Source: Gulosibacter hominis
GTDB taxonomy: Bacteria > Actinomycetota > Actinomycetes > Actinomycetales > Microbacteriaceae
Direction of reading: 5' to 3'
DNA: 64,000 nucleotides
Assembly: GCF_904842695.1 (NCBI RefSeq)
Contig: NZ_CAJGWQ010000001.1
Coordinates: 62,001 to 126,000 of the forward strand
The translations under genes were made by a program, and so were the position numbers. Positions 9,287-19,282 of the stretch are shown piece by piece; position 1 is the first letter of the stretch; each line of letters opens with the position of its first letter. The notes under the pieces are model-generated. The model was not told where the DNA came from. It did not search any database and saw only the letters and a program-made list of their open reading frames with translations.

Positions 9287-10627
9287 ATGACTACGCAGGA
9301 TACTCCGGGCTTTTCACTCGCCGGTGGTGGCGGGAATGCGGCCCCGCTGGCGGCTCGGATGCGGCCGCGCTCGCTTGATGAGGTGGTGGGGCAGCGGCAT
9401 CTGCTGCGTTCGGGATCGCCGCTACGCCGGCTCGCTGATGCCAGCGCCGCTGAGGCGGCTGGAACTTCGGTAATTTTGTGGGGGCCACCCGGCACCGGTA
9501 AAACCACGATCGCCCAGGCGCTGGCCAGCACCGGCAGTCGCCGATTCGTGCAGCTTTCGGCAATTTCGGCCGGCGTGAAAGATGTGCGCACAGTGATGGA
9601 CGAGGCGATGCGGCATCGTGATTTTTACGGTGAGGGCACGGTGCTCTTTCTCGACGAGATCCATCGATTCACCAAAGCCCAGCAGGACGCGCTGCTGCCT
9701 GGAGTTGAGCAGGGGTGGGTGACGCTCGTGGCGGCAACGACCGAAAACCCATCATTTTCGGTGATTGCGCCGCTTTTGAGCCGGTCACTCTTGCTGACGC
9801 TGCGCAGCCTCGATGATGACGATCTTGGTGAGCTCATTGATCGAGCCGTTGCCGCACCGCAGGGACTCGGCGGGGATCTCACCATCAGTGAGTCGGCCCG
9901 ATCGGCGATCATTCGATTGGCTTCGGGGGATGCGCGCCGGGCTTTGACAACGCTCGAGGCGGCGGCTGAGACGGCGCGGGCGCAGGGGCACAGCGAATTG
10001 AGCGATGCCGATGTTGAGTCAGCCTCCGACCAGGCGTTGCTGCGCTATGACCAAAGCGGTGATGAACACTATGACGTCATCAGTGCGTTTATTAAGTCGG
10101 TGCGCGGGTCTGATCCGGATGCGGCGCTGCACTATTTGGCGCGGATGATTGTGGCGGGTGAAGATCCGCGATTTATTGCGCGCCGGCTGATGATTCTCGC
10201 GGCCGAAGATATTGGGCTTGCCGATCCTCAGGGGTTGGTGGTGGCCGAAGCGGCTGCGGCCACTGTTCAGTTGATCGGCATGCCCGAGGGGCGCATCCCC
10301 CTTGCTGAAGCGACGGTATATCTCGCGACCGCACCGAAATCGAACGCCGCATATTTGGCAATTGATGCGGCGATCGCCGAGGTGAAGCGTGGCGGTATCG
10401 GGCGAGTGCCGCCGCATCTGCGCGATGCGCACTACCCGGGTGCGAAGGCGCTGGGGCACGGCAAAGGCTACCGGTATCCGCACGACACCGAGTTTGGGGT
10501 GCTGGCGCAGCAGTACCTTCCCGATCTGTTGGTGGGGCGGGAATACTATTCGCCCACCGATCACGGCTATGAACGCGAGCTCAGCGATCGGCTGGCAAAA
10601 CTACGGCGCATTACTCGCGGCGGTTAG
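9287..10627 (+). CDS. rarA: Replication-associated recombination ATPase RarA (MgsA family)
   Basis: RarA is an AAA+ protein related to clamp-loader subunits that acts at stalled replication forks. Motifs are Walker [12 protein letters not shown], Walker [10 protein letters not shown], sensor-1 [10 protein letters not shown] and the C-terminal tetramerisation region with [17 protein letters not shown] and [19 protein letters not shown], all characteristic. The frame is open far upstream, but the family start is the ATG at 9287 (MTTQDTPGF), or possibly the GTG just before it. The resulting 446 residues are typical. It is divergent from the cyclophilin gene. Its downstream gap before rpsD holds a small GCCTGC/GCAGGC hairpin at 10652-10666 but no clear terminator. 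Confidence 0.94.
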   Translation: MTTQDTPGFSLAGGGGNAAPLAARMRPRSLDEVVGQRHLLRSGSPLRRLADASAAEAAGTSVILWGPPGTGKTTIAQALASTGSRRFVQLSAISAGVKDVRTVMDEAMRHRDFYGEGTVLFLDEIHRFTKAQQDALLPGVEQGWVTLVAATTENPSFSVIAPLLSRSLLLTLRSLDDDDLGELIDRAVAAPQGLGGDLTISESARSAIIRLASGDARRALTTLEAAAETARAQGHSELSDADVESASDQALLRYDQSGDEHYDVISAFIKSVRGSDPDAALHYLARMIVAGEDPRFIARRLMILAAEDIGLADPQGLVVAEAAAATVQLIGMPEGRIPLAEATVYLATAPKSNAAYLAIDAAIAEVKRGGIGRVPPHLRDAHYPGAKALGHGKGYRYPHDTEFGVLAQQYLPDLLVGREYYSPTDHGYERELSDRLAKLRRITRGG

Positions 10628-10695
10628 GGCTGGCCAGTTGCTCACTGCTCGGCCTGCGATGCAGGCGGCCAGTTCACGTGCCGGAAGGGGATGGG

Positions 10696-10726
10696 TTGGG
10701 CAAACGGATGCAGAAGGTGCTAGAGT
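10696..10726 (+). promoter_or_regulatory. Possible rpsD promoter
   Basis: TTGGGC at 10696-10701 and TAGAGT at 10721-10726 are separated by 19 bases (18 if TGGGCA is used). The -10 hexamer resembles those before pyrR, hisE and the ANTAR regulator gene in this window. It would give a leader of about 140 bases before rpsD. This is a by-eye match only. Confidence 0.35.
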
Positions 10727-10872
10727 TGCTGAGTTCGCGCTATATGTGAAACGGCTGCCGTATGGCTGCGGGCATCTTGCGTTTGACGCCCCGAATTCCA
10801 AAGGGAGGGGCGGAGAAGCAATTGTTCTGCGCGCTCACGCGCGCCAACGCAACAACGAAAGGAAGACACTTC

Positions 10873-11499
10873 GTGTCGAAGAAGTCGCGTACCCGCGCAA
10901 AGGTAAAGATGTCGCGCGCCCTTGGCGTCGCACTCACTCCCAAGGCCGCTCGTCTCATGGAGCGCCGCCCCTACGCACCCGGTCAGCACGGTCGCACCCG
11001 TCGCCGCACCGAGGGTGACTACGCCGTTCGGCTGCGTGAGAAGCAGCGTCTGCGCGCCCAGTACGGTCTGCGTGAGAAGCAGCTGCGCAACACCTTCGAG
11101 CAGGCCCGCCGCATGGGCGGTATGTCGGGTGAAAACCTGATCGAGCTGCTCGAAATGCGTCTCGACGCGCTCGTGCTGCGCGCTGGCTTTGCTCGCACCA
11201 CCGCACAGGCTCGGCAGATGGTTGTGCACCGTCACATCCTCGTTGACGGCAAGATCGTTGACCGTCCGTCGTTCCGCGTGACCCCCGGTCAGCTCATCCA
11301 CGTGAAGCCGCGCTCGGAGGAGCTGGAAATGTTCCAGGTCGCCGCCGCCGGCGGACACGCCGAGGTGCTGCCCGCAGTTCCCGGCTACCTGTCGGTTGAG
11401 CTTGACAAGCTGCAGGCTCGCCTCGAGCGCAAGCCCAAGCGTGAAGAAGTGCCGATCGTCTGCGACGTGCAGATGGTTGTTGAGCACTACTCGCGCTAA
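10873..11499 (+). CDS. rpsD: 30S ribosomal protein S4
   Basis: S4 is a primary 16S rRNA-binding protein that nucleates small-subunit assembly. The 208-residue product starts MSKKSRTRAKVKMSRALG, has the RRPYAPGQHGRTRR block without zinc-binding cysteines, and an S4 RNA-binding domain (RLDALVLRAGFARTTAQARQMVVHRHILVDG). The GTG at 10873 is the right start: AAAGGAAG lies about 8 bases upstream, and the upstream open frame does not look like S4. Rare codons are few, as expected for a highly expressed gene. A strong hairpin follows the stop. It stands alone rather than in a ribosomal operon, which is normal in this lineage. Confidence 0.97.
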   Translation: MSKKSRTRAKVKMSRALGVALTPKAARLMERRPYAPGQHGRTRRRTEGDYAVRLREKQRLRAQYGLREKQLRNTFEQARRMGGMSGENLIELLEMRLDALVLRAGFARTTAQARQMVVHRHILVDGKIVDRPSFRVTPGQLIHVKPRSEELEMFQVAAAGGHAEVLPAVPGYLSVELDKLQARLERKPKREEVPIVCDVQMVVEHYSR

Positions 11500-11536
11500 A
11501 CGGCACCGGGCGAGCCAAGTCGCTCGCTAAGATCGA

Positions 11537-11577
11537 GGGCGGGCTGTCATTTGACAGCCCGCCCCGTGCTATTTCCG
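11537..11577 (+). terminator. Terminator-like hairpin after rpsD
   Basis: GGGCGGGCTGTCA at 11537-11549 is perfectly complementary to TGACAGCCCGCCC at 11552-11564, a 13-pair stem with a minimal loop. The tail is only weakly T-rich (CGTGCTATTT), as is common in high-G+C actinobacteria. It lies 38 bases after the rpsD stop. Confidence 0.72.
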
Positions 11578-11620
11578 GCACAATCAGGCAGTGCCACCCA
11601 GACACCGAGGAGAACACTTT

Positions 11621-11992
11621 ATGACCGTAGGCGATATTGCCGGGCTTATTGCCGCAGGCGCTTTTGCAGTGCTGGTGCTGCTGCTGGCGGTACCCATCCT
11701 CAAACTGGCGGGTGTATTCACCGAGCTACGTCGTTCGGTGCGCACTTCCACCGACGAACTGCTGCCAACCCTCACCGAGCTGCACGTCAGCGCCACCGAA
11801 GCAAACCGGCAGCTGGCCAAGGTTGATGCGATCACCAGTGATGTGCACGAAACCACAAGCAATGTGAACTCGATGGTGGCACTCACCGCTGCCACAGTCG
11901 GCGGCCCGCTCATCAAACTTGCCGGTTTTTCAGCCGCCGCCCGCGCCGGATTCAAAACGTTGCGCCCCCGCGGCCGCCGTAAAAAGCACTAA
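11621..11992 (+). CDS. DUF948 domain membrane protein
   Basis: A 123-residue protein with one N-terminal transmembrane helix (GLIAAGAFAVLVLLLAVPIL) followed by a helical region resembling the DUF948 family, and a basic tail (RPRGRRKKH). Proteins of this type are small envelope-associated proteins of unknown role, often next to alaS in actinobacteria. The start is ATG 11621, because GAGGAG lies 8 bases upstream; an in-frame GTG at 11591 has no site. It is 56 bases from the next small gene and probably shares a transcript with it and alaS. Confidence 0.82.
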   Translation: MTVGDIAGLIAAGAFAVLVLLLAVPILKLAGVFTELRRSVRTSTDELLPTLTELHVSATEANRQLAKVDAITSDVHETTSNVNSMVALTAATVGGPLIKLAGFSAAARAGFKTLRPRGRRKKH

Positions 11993-12048
11993 CCCCGATA
12001 TCACCCCTGCAAGCTGCTGTCGCATCTGCCTAATTGAGGAGAACACCC

Positions 12049-12258
12049 ATGCGCTCGTTCCTGCGTAACACCGCACTGGTAGCCGGTGGTATTGCCATCG
12101 GTTTTGTCGCCGCCCACCTGGTCAACTCAACCGAGCGCGGCCGCGCGTTCTTTGCATCCGTGAACGAGTTTGTTGACGAGTTCACCGGTGCGGTCAAGGA
12201 CGGCTACCGGGCACGCACCGAAGCAATCTACGCCGCTATTGATCAGCAGGGCGAATAG
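12049..12258 (+). CDS. Small membrane-associated protein of unknown function
   Basis: A 69-residue protein. The N-terminus is basic (MRSFLRN) and followed by a weak hydrophobic helix with glycines (TALVAGGIAIGFVAAHLV), then an amphipathic charged region containing FVDEFTGAVKDGYRARTEAIYAAI. The layout is like YtxH-type or similar small actinobacterial proteins found between DUF948 and alaS; I cannot assign a function. The start is ATG 12049, preceded by TGAGGAG at a 6-7-base spacing. Confidence 0.75.
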   Translation: MRSFLRNTALVAGGIAIGFVAAHLVNSTERGRAFFASVNEFVDEFTGAVKDGYRARTEAIYAAIDQQGE

Positions 12259-12321
12259 CCCCAACGCATCCCTCAACCCAACCACGCTCGAGCAGCCCGC
12301 TCGCCAACCGAATCGCAGAAC

Positions 12322-14991
12322 ATGAAGACCGCTGAAATCAAAGACCGCTATCTCAAGTTTTTCGCTGACCGCGGTCACACCGTCGTGCCGTCAGCATCCC
12401 TCGTCTCTGATGACCCGACCGTGATGTTTACCATCGCCGGAATGGTGCCGTTCATTCCCTACCTCACCGGGATGGTGCCGGCCCCATTCCCGCGCGCGAC
12501 GAGCGTGCAAAAATGCATCCGCACCAACGACATCGAAGAGGTGGGTAAGACCCCGCGTCACGGCACCTTCTTCCAGATGGGCGGTAATTTTTCGTTCGGT
12601 GACTATTTCAAGCGCGAGGCCATCGATTTTGCCTACACGCTGCTGACCACCCCCGAGGCAGAGGGCGGGCTCGGTTTTGATCCCAAGGATCTCTGGGTCA
12701 CCGTCTACGAAAAGGACGACGAGGCCTACAACTACTGGCTCGAGCTCAGCGATATTCCGGCCGAGCGCATTCAGCGTCTCGGCGCTGACACGAACTACTG
12801 GTCGGCGGGTAAACCGGGTGGCCCGGCCGGCCCTGACAGCGAGATTTTTTTCGACCGCGGCCCCGCATACGGTGTTGACGGGGGACCGGCAACCGACGAC
12901 GACCGCTATGTCGAAATCTGGAACCTCGTGTTCATGCAGTACGAGCGCGGTGCCGACCTCGGTGATGGCACGTTTGAAATTCTCGGCGACCTGCCCAGTA
13001 AAAACATCGACACCGGCATTGGCCTCGAACGTATCGCCTTCCTCAAGCAGGGCGTCGACAATATGTACGAGACCGACCAGGTGCGTCCGGTGCTCGACAA
13101 GGCTGCCGAACTGTCGGGCAAGGCCTACGGTGATGATGCCGAGGATGATGTGCGGATGCGCGTGGTCGCCGACCACGTGCGTTCGGCGCTGATGCTCATC
13201 GGTGACGGGGTACAACCCTCCAACGAGGGGCGCGGCTATATTTTGCGCCGACTGCTGCGCCGCGTGGTGCGTAATATGCGATTGCTCGGGGTCGAAAAAG
13301 CAACCTTCCCCGAATTGTTCAGCACTTCGATGCGTGCAATGCGTGACGCCTACCCCGAGGTCGAACGCGACTTTGACCGGATTTCTCGCATTGCCATCGC
13401 CGAAGAAGAAACCTTCCTGCGCACGCTCGCGCAGGGTACGACCATCTTTGAACAGGCCGTCGATAGTGCGCGCGAATCGGGCACCACGATCATTTCGGGT
13501 GACACCGCGTTCAAACTGCACGACACGTTCGGCTTCCCGATCGATCTCACGCTCGAAATGGCTGCCGAGGCGGGGCTCAACGTCAACCGTGACAAATTCG
13601 ATGAGCTCATGAGCCAGCAGCGCGCGCGTGCCAAAGCGGATGCCAAGTCGCGCCGCTCGCAGCTGGCCGATCTCAGCGTGTACAGCGACCTGCGGGCCGC
13701 GGGCGAGACGGCTTTTGTTGGCTATGACGAGCTGCGGGGCGAGTCGGAGGTGCTCGGCCTCATCGTTAATGGCGAGAGCGTGCCGGTGGCACGCGTCGGC
13801 GATCACGCCGAAATCATCCTCGCTGAGACCACGCTCTACGCCGAATCGGGTGGTCAAGACTCTGACCAGGGCTGGATTGTGAAGCCCAGCGGTGGCTTCG
13901 AATCGACCGTTGTTGACGTGCAAAAGCCGGTGCCGGGACTGATCTCGCACACGGTCGACATCACCGAGGGTGAGATTGCCGTGGGCGATCGCGTTGAAAC
14001 CGTGGTGGATGCGCAATACCGCCGTGCTGCCTCGGAGGCACACTCGGCGACGCACCTGATTCACGCCGCGCTTCGCGACACGCTCGGCCCCGACGCACAC
14101 CAGTCAGGTTCGTACAACAAGTCGGGCTATATGCGACTCGACTTCAGCTGGTCGCAGCCGCTTTCGGCTGAAACCCGCAGCGAACTCGAGGATATTGCCA
14201 ACAACGCGATCCGCCAGAACCTTGAAGTGGTTACACGTGAGCTGCCGCTTGACGAGGCCAAAGCGCTCGGCGCCCGCGCCCTGTTTGGCGAGAAGTATGG
14301 TTCTACGGTGCGCATGGTTGATATCGGTGGCCCCTGGTCGCGCGAGCTGTGCGCGGGTACACACGTGGCAACCTCGGCCGAAATCGGCATCATTAACCTG
14401 ATTGGTGAATCGAGTGTTGGCGCTCAGAACCGCCGCGTCGAGGCGCTGGTGGGCCGGGATGCGTTCAGTGAGTTTGCCACCGAGCGTGCCATCGTGCGTG
14501 AGCTCACCGGCGGTTTGAAGGTGCGTCGCGAGCAGCTCTCTGATCGCGTGCACGAACTGGTCGAACAACTCAAGCGTGCCGAAAAACGCATTGCCGAACT
14601 CGAGTCGGCACAGCTGAGCCAGCGGATTCCCGAGCTGCTTGCTTCATCCCAGACCGCTGGCAAGGTTGAGCTGGTCGCAGCCGCGCTAGGCTCGGTGCGG
14701 TCGGCCGATGATGTGCGCGGTCTGGTGCTCGATTTGCGCCAGCGGATGGGCTCGCGCGCGGCAGTGATCGCGCTCATTGGTGAGGCTGCCGGTAAGCCAT
14801 CGGTCGTGGTGGCCACCACTGAAGCAGCACGGGATGCCGGCGCCAGGGCCGGTGCCCTCGTCAAGGTTGCTGCCGGTGTGCTCGGCGGTGGCGGCGGTGG
14901 CAAACCGGATGTAGCCCAGGGCGGCGGGCAGGATGTGAGCCAGATTCCGGCCGCGCTTGACCGCATCCGTGACGAGGTTGCGGCACTGTAG
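12322..14991 (+). CDS. alaS: Alanyl-tRNA synthetase
   Basis: Charges tRNA-Ala. The 889-residue protein has the class II catalytic core at the N-terminus (FADRGHTVVPSASLVS, RTNDIEEVGKTPRHGTFF), then the editing domain with the zinc motif HSATHL and CAGTH. A C-terminal coiled coil and a C-Ala domain with a glycine run (GGGGGGKPDVAQGGG) follow. The length fits the family (about 875-890). It starts at ATG 12322. ruvX begins with the very next base after the stop, so alaS-ruvX-mltG form one transcription unit, the usual order in actinobacteria. Confidence 0.97.
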   Translation: MKTAEIKDRYLKFFADRGHTVVPSASLVSDDPTVMFTIAGMVPFIPYLTGMVPAPFPRATSVQKCIRTNDIEEVGKTPRHGTFFQMGGNFSFGDYFKREAIDFAYTLLTTPEAEGGLGFDPKDLWVTVYEKDDEAYNYWLELSDIPAERIQRLGADTNYWSAGKPGGPAGPDSEIFFDRGPAYGVDGGPATDDDRYVEIWNLVFMQYERGADLGDGTFEILGDLPSKNIDTGIGLERIAFLKQGVDNMYETDQVRPVLDKAAELSGKAYGDDAEDDVRMRVVADHVRSALMLIGDGVQPSNEGRGYILRRLLRRVVRNMRLLGVEKATFPELFSTSMRAMRDAYPEVERDFDRISRIAIAEEETFLRTLAQGTTIFEQAVDSARESGTTIISGDTAFKLHDTFGFPIDLTLEMAAEAGLNVNRDKFDELMSQQRARAKADAKSRRSQLADLSVYSDLRAAGETAFVGYDELRGESEVLGLIVNGESVPVARVGDHAEIILAETTLYAESGGQDSDQGWIVKPSGGFESTVVDVQKPVPGLISHTVDITEGEIAVGDRVETVVDAQYRRAASEAHSATHLIHAALRDTLGPDAHQSGSYNKSGYMRLDFSWSQPLSAETRSELEDIANNAIRQNLEVVTRELPLDEAKALGARALFGEKYGSTVRMVDIGGPWSRELCAGTHVATSAEIGIINLIGESSVGAQNRRVEALVGRDAFSEFATERAIVRELTGGLKVRREQLSDRVHELVEQLKRAEKRIAELESAQLSQRIPELLASSQTAGKVELVAAALGSVRSADDVRGLVLDLRQRMGSRAAVIALIGEAAGKPSVVVATTEAARDAGARAGALVKVAAGVLGGGGGGKPDVAQGGGQDVSQIPAALDRIRDEVAAL

Positions 14992-15471
14992 ATGCGTCGC
15001 GTTGTTCGCTTCGGCATTGATGTCGGTAAGGCCAGAATCGGTGTCGCCCGCAGTGACCCCGACGGCCTGCTGGCGATGCCGCTCGAAACAGTGACTCGCG
15101 ACACTGAGGGAACCGGGCATGTTGACCGCATCGCGCAGCTGGTGGCGGAATACAGCGCGGGGGAGCTCTATGTTGGCTACCCGCTGAACCTGCGCGGTGA
15201 GTCGACCCCGTCGACCGAGGACGCGGTGCGGGTGGCGCGCGAAATAGCAACCGGCACCGGGTTGCCCGTGCGGCTGATCGATGAACGACTCACGACAGTG
15301 TCGGCAACCCGGCAGTTTCAGGCAGCCGGACGCAGCGCATCGCGGTCGCGGTCGGTGATTGACCAGGCAGCGGCGGTAATACTGTTGCAACAAGCGCTCG
15401 ACCAGGAGCGTGCCAGCGGCAAACCCGCTGGTCGCGAGATTGAAGTCGACGACGAGGACAAACTTGACTGA
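14992..15471 (+). CDS. ruvX: Putative pre-16S rRNA nuclease RuvX/YqgF
   Basis: An RNase H-fold protein involved in maturation of the 16S rRNA 5' end. Motifs are FGIDVGKARIGVARSD at the N-terminus, YVGYPLNLRGE in the middle and IDERLTTVSA plus SRSVIDQAAAVILLQ at the end, with the acidic residues expected for the active site. The 159 residues include a short charged tail. The ATG follows the alaS stop with no gap. The end overlaps mltG by 8 bases. Confidence 0.92.
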   Translation: MRRVVRFGIDVGKARIGVARSDPDGLLAMPLETVTRDTEGTGHVDRIAQLVAEYSAGELYVGYPLNLRGESTPSTEDAVRVAREIATGTGLPVRLIDERLTTVSATRQFQAAGRSASRSRSVIDQAAAVILLQQALDQERASGKPAGREIEVDDEDKLD

Positions 15472-17062
15472 CGAACAGCAACCAAAATCCAGGCGTGAAT
15501 TGCGTGCCGCAGAGCGCACGCGGGAAATCGCTGAGCTGGAGCGGCGTCGGCGAGAGGCTGAGGCCCAGCAAACGCAGCTGCAGAGCGCTGAACAGCAGGC
15601 CCAGCGGGCAGAGCAGCGGGCCCAGCCGACGCAGTCAGCTGCGCAGGATCAGCCGACACCGCCACAGCAGCCGCTGCAGCAGCCACTCACCGCTGAGCCG
15701 CTGGTGACGCAAGCAGAAACCGCTGCGGCCACACCCGACGCTCAAGCTGCAGCGTCGCGGGAACCAGCCGAGCCGGCCACCGCGGCCGACGCGCCAACCC
15801 AGCCCGACACTCCTGCCCGGCCCGACACGCTGGCCAGCGCTGACACTCAAACCGACATTGGCGGGCTAGCCCAACCTGGCACACCAGCCCAGCCCGACTC
15901 ACCTACACAGGGCGCTTCGGCCGACGACGCATTCGCGCAAATTTTTGGCGAGGATGCGGTGGGTGCGCACAAAAACGAGCGTCGCGCACCCGCCCCCGGC
16001 CGTCGTCGTCGAATCGTGGTGAACCTGGTGGTTATCGGGCTCATTATTGGGATGGTGGTGGGTGCCGGTGTGCTGGTATGGAACGTCGCCGGAGACCGGA
16101 TCATGAGCATCCTGAACAATGAGTCGGCCGACTATGAGGGTTCGGGTAACGGCACCGAGGTGGAGTTCACGGTTCTTCCCGGGGACACCGGCACCGATAT
16201 TGCCAATCGACTCGAAGAACAGGGCGTGGTGCGCACTTCGGGCGCCTTCATTGATGCCGTGCTGGCGCGCCCCGAAGAACCCCAGTTTCAGCCCGGTACC
16301 TACCGGCTGCAGGAAGAGATGAGCTCGGCGGAAGCGCTCGTTGCCCTGCTTGACGAAAATAACCGCATCGAAAACACCCTCACCATCCCCGAGGGCACAC
16401 GCGAGACGGTCGTTTTTGAACTGGTGCAAGAAACCTATGGCGTCCCCATGGACGAACTCAAAAAGCTTGCCGCTCAACCGCAGGAGTTCGGCCTTCCCGA
16501 AGAGGCGAAATCGCTCGAGGGATTTCTCTTTCCGGCCACCTACACCTTTGCGCCAGATGTGAGCGGGCAAGAGATTTTGCAGACCATGGTCGATCGCAGC
16601 TTCCAGGCGCTTGATGAACAGGGTGTTGCGGAAGAAGACCGCTGGCAGACCGTGTTGATGGCATCGCTGGTTGAGCGCGAGGCTCGGATTGACGAAGACT
16701 TCCCGAAGGTGGCGCGGGTGTTCTACAACCGTCTCGAAATCGATATGCCGCTGCAATCGGATGCGACGGTCACCTACTGGACCGAACAGACGCACCGCGC
16801 GGCGACGACCGATGATGAGCGCGCGGACGAGAGCAACCCCTACAACACCTATGTGCACACGGGAATGATCCCAGCACCGATTTCGAATCCGGGCGACCGG
16901 GCGATCGAAGCTGCGGTGCATCCCGCCGACGGCGATTGGCTCTATTTTGTGACCGTGAACCTCGAAACCGGCGAGACCGTGTTCTCGAATACGCTTGAAG
17001 AGCACGAACAGGCGGTTGAGAAGTGGCTGAAGTGGATGGAAGACCACCCCGACTACGAGTAG
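15464..17062 (+). CDS. mltG: Endolytic murein transglycosylase MltG with a long low-complexity cytoplasmic region
   Basis: MltG cleaves nascent glycan strands and terminates peptidoglycan elongation. Residues 1-150 or so are an unusual Gln/Ala/Pro/Glu-rich stretch with imperfect PDTPARPDT-like repeats. A transmembrane helix follows (VVNLVVIGLIIGMVVGAGVLVW), then a LysM-like region with VLPGDTGTDIANRL and the YceG domain. The catalytic glutamate is in ASLVEREARI; FYNRLEIDMPLQSDATVTYW is also diagnostic. The start is taken as TTG 15464 (MTDEQQPKS) because GAGGAC lies close upstream; a further ATG at 15410 lies deep in ruvX. aroE begins 28 bases downstream. Confidence 0.93.
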   Translation: MTDEQQPKSRRELRAAERTREIAELERRRREAEAQQTQLQSAEQQAQRAEQRAQPTQSAAQDQPTPPQQPLQQPLTAEPLVTQAETAAATPDAQAAASREPAEPATAADAPTQPDTPARPDTLASADTQTDIGGLAQPGTPAQPDSPTQGASADDAFAQIFGEDAVGAHKNERRAPAPGRRRRIVVNLVVIGLIIGMVVGAGVLVWNVAGDRIMSILNNESADYEGSGNGTEVEFTVLPGDTGTDIANRLEEQGVVRTSGAFIDAVLARPEEPQFQPGTYRLQEEMSSAEALVALLDENNRIENTLTIPEGTRETVVFELVQETYGVPMDELKKLAAQPQEFGLPEEAKSLEGFLFPATYTFAPDVSGQEILQTMVDRSFQALDEQGVAEEDRWQTVLMASLVEREARIDEDFPKVARVFYNRLEIDMPLQSDATVTYWTEQTHRAATTDDERADESNPYNTYVHTGMIPAPISNPGDRAIEAAVHPADGDWLYFVTVNLETGETVFSNTLEEHEQAVEKWLKWMEDHPDYE

Positions 17063-17090
17063 CACCTGGCAGCTGACACAGGAGATCACG

Positions 17091-17987
17091 ATGTGCGCAA
17101 CAGTCTTTCCCGAGGTTCCCACCGGCGCGGTAACGAGTGAACCTCCGCGCGGTCGGGGAGCTGCGCGGCTGGCCGTGCTGGGCGACCCGATTGCGCACTC
17201 AAAATCGCCGCAGCTGCAGCTGGCGGCCTATCGCAAGCTCGGTGTCGACTGGGAATATTGGCGCTGGCAAATACCGGCTGGTGGGCTGCGCGAACGGCTT
17301 GAAAACCGCGGTCAGGGCTGGCGCGGCGTTTCGGTGACGGCACCGCTCAAGGCTGAGGCCCTCGCATTTGCGCAAACGGCCGATCCGCTCGCTGAACTCA
17401 CCGGTGCCGCCAATACGCTCGTTTTTGAGACACTCGACCCGGCGGCGCCGGCACATGCCGCGAACACCGATGTGGCCGGTATCGTTGCGGCATTCGGTGG
17501 GCTCGGCCTTGCCGGTGGGCATGTGGATGTGCTCGGCGCCGGCGGCACAGCGGTTTCGGCCGTCGCCGCGGCAGCCCAGATGGGCGCGCAACAGGTGCGG
17601 GTGTTCGCGCGCCGGCCCGATGCCGCGGCTGAGCTCGCTGCCGAACTCGGTCCGAAGTTTGCCGGCGTGCAGCTGCGTGCGGCAGATCTTGCATCCTGGC
17701 AGCCCGACGATGCCGCCGCGGTGATCGATACCATTCCCGGCGGCTGCCCGGTGCGTCCAGATTTGCAGGGGACGGATGCGCCGCTGCTGTCGGCCGCCTA
17801 CGACCCGTGGCCGACTGAGCTTGCAAGAGTGTGGGCTGGTCGGGTGATTCCGGGCACCGAGATGCTGCTGCAGCAGGCGGTGGTACAGGTGCGGTTGTTC
17901 TCGGGCCGGGCGATTGACGAACCGCTGCCGAACGAGTCGGCGATCGTGCAAGAGATGCGCGTGGCGCTCGACAACTCAGCCAGCTGA
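17091..17987 (+). CDS. aroE: Shikimate dehydrogenase
   Basis: Reduces 3-dehydroshikimate to shikimate with NADPH. The substrate-binding GDPIAHSKSP motif lies at about residues 30-40. VTAPLKAEAL carries the catalytic lysine, GAANTL is family-typical, and a Rossmann dinucleotide motif GAGGTAVSAVA follows. The 298 residues are slightly above average because of about 25 extra N-terminal residues. AGGAGA lies 7 bases before the ATG. It is followed by aroC, aroK and aroB. Tyr-rich and Trp-rich segments are normal for actinobacterial AroE, which is more divergent than the E. coli enzyme. Confidence 0.92.
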   Translation: MCATVFPEVPTGAVTSEPPRGRGAARLAVLGDPIAHSKSPQLQLAAYRKLGVDWEYWRWQIPAGGLRERLENRGQGWRGVSVTAPLKAEALAFAQTADPLAELTGAANTLVFETLDPAAPAHAANTDVAGIVAAFGGLGLAGGHVDVLGAGGTAVSAVAAAAQMGAQQVRVFARRPDAAAELAAELGPKFAGVQLRAADLASWQPDDAAAVIDTIPGGCPVRPDLQGTDAPLLSAAYDPWPTELARVWAGRVIPGTEMLLQQAVVQVRLFSGRAIDEPLPNESAIVQEMRVALDNSAS

Positions 17988-18010
17988 GAAATCCATGAGA
18001 GACTAGGCCA

Positions 18011-19282
18011 ATGCTTCGTTGGCTCACTGCCGGGGAATCACACGGCCCCGAACTGCTCGCAATCCTTGAGGGACTGCCCGCCGGCATCCCCATTTCGCTC
18101 GATGATGTTCGTGCTGATCTGGCGCGTCGCAAACTCGGCTACGGTCGCGGCGGGCGGATGAAATTTGAACAGGATGAGCTCACCCTCTCGTCGGGTGTGC
18201 GGCACGGCTACACGATCGCCTCGCCGCTCGGTATTCGCATTCAAAACACCGAGTGGCCCAAATGGCAGCAGGTCATGTCGCCCGAACCGGTCACCGACCC
18301 CGAAGTGTTCAACACCGGCCGCGGCACCCCGCTCACCCGTCCCCGCCCAGGTCACGCCGACCTCATCGGGATGCAAAAATACGGGTTTAGCGAGTCGCGC
18401 CCGGCGCTCGAGCGTGCCAGCGCCCGCGAAACCGCGGCACGCGTAGCCCTGGGCGCCGTGGCCAAGCGGTTTTTGGCGGAGCTTGGCATCACCACTGTGA
18501 GCCACACCGTGGCCATCGGCACGGTCGAGGTGCCAGAAACTGCAACTTGGCCGACCGCCGCCGATGTGGCCGAAATTGATGCCGACCCGGTGCGCTGCTT
18601 CGATGCTGAAACGAGTGAACGCATGGTCGCCGCGATTGACGACACCCGCCACTCGGGAGACACCATTGGCGGGGTCACCGAAGTGCTCGTGTACGGTTTG
18701 CCGCCGGGGCTCGGCTCATATGTGCACTGGGATCGCCGCCTCGATTCGCGGCTTGCCGGTGCCCTCATGAGCATTCAGGCCATTAAGGGCGTGGAGGTCG
18801 GTGACGGGTTCACCACCGCACGCCGACTCGGCAGCCAGGCACACGATGAACTGTACGGTGTCGACGGCAAGATTCATCGCGCATCCGACCGCGCCGGCGG
18901 TATCGAGGGCGGGATGACCACCGGCACCGTGCTGCGGGTGCGCACCGCCATGAAACCGATCGCCACCGTGCCGCGCGCACTGCACACTGTCGATATTGCC
19001 ACCGGCGCGAATGCCACGGCACATCACCAGCGTTCGGATGTGTGCGCGGTGCCGGCATCCGGCGTTGTGGCCGAGGCCATGGTGGCACTCGTGCTCGCGG
19101 ATGCGGTGCTCGAAAAATTTGGTGGCGACTCGCTTATCGAGGTGCAGCGAAACCTGGCGAACTATCTCGAAGCAATGCCGCAGGCGGTGGCAACCGACCC
19201 AGAAATCGTCGACCCCGCGGCGGTGGCCACCGAGGTGGACGATTCGCCCATGGGCGACTCACTCAGCGAGTGGCGCGTATGA
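18011..19282 (+). CDS. aroC: Chorismate synthase
   Basis: Converts EPSP to chorismate using reduced FMN, the last shared step to aromatic amino acids. The hallmark sequences are all present: [10 protein letters not shown] at the N-terminus, [47 protein letters not shown] and [20 protein letters not shown]. The 423 residues are typical. The stop overlaps the aroK start (ATGA). The chorismate made here feeds the trp genes further along the window, among others. Confidence 0.97.
   Translation: MLRWLTAGESHGPELLAILEGLPAGIPISLDDVRADLARRKLGYGRGGRMKFEQDELTLSSGVRHGYTIASPLGIRIQNTEWPKWQQVMSPEPVTDPEVFNTGRGTPLTRPRPGHADLIGMQKYGFSESRPALERASARETAARVALGAVAKRFLAELGITTVSHTVAIGTVEVPETATWPTAADVAEIDADPVRCFDAETSERMVAAIDDTRHSGDTIGGVTEVLVYGLPPGLGSYVHWDRRLDSRLAGALMSIQAIKGVEVGDGFTTARRLGSQAHDELYGVDGKIHRASDRAGGIEGGMTTGTVLRVRTAMKPIATVPRALHTVDIATGANATAHHQRSDVCAVPASGVVAEAMVALVLADAVLEKFGGDSLIEVQRNLANYLEAMPQAVATDPEIVDPAAVATEVDDSPMGDSLSEWRV

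Noticed and set aside
10628-10872. Small gene between rarA and rpsD
   Set aside because: Open frames exist but lack ribosome-binding sites and recognisable sequence; the 245 bases more likely hold the rpsD promoter and leader.
12391-14100. Long minus-strand open frame of 569 codons
   Set aside because: It is antisense to alaS, whose motifs are unmistakable. High-G+C codon bias keeps this frame open; the translation has no recognisable domain.
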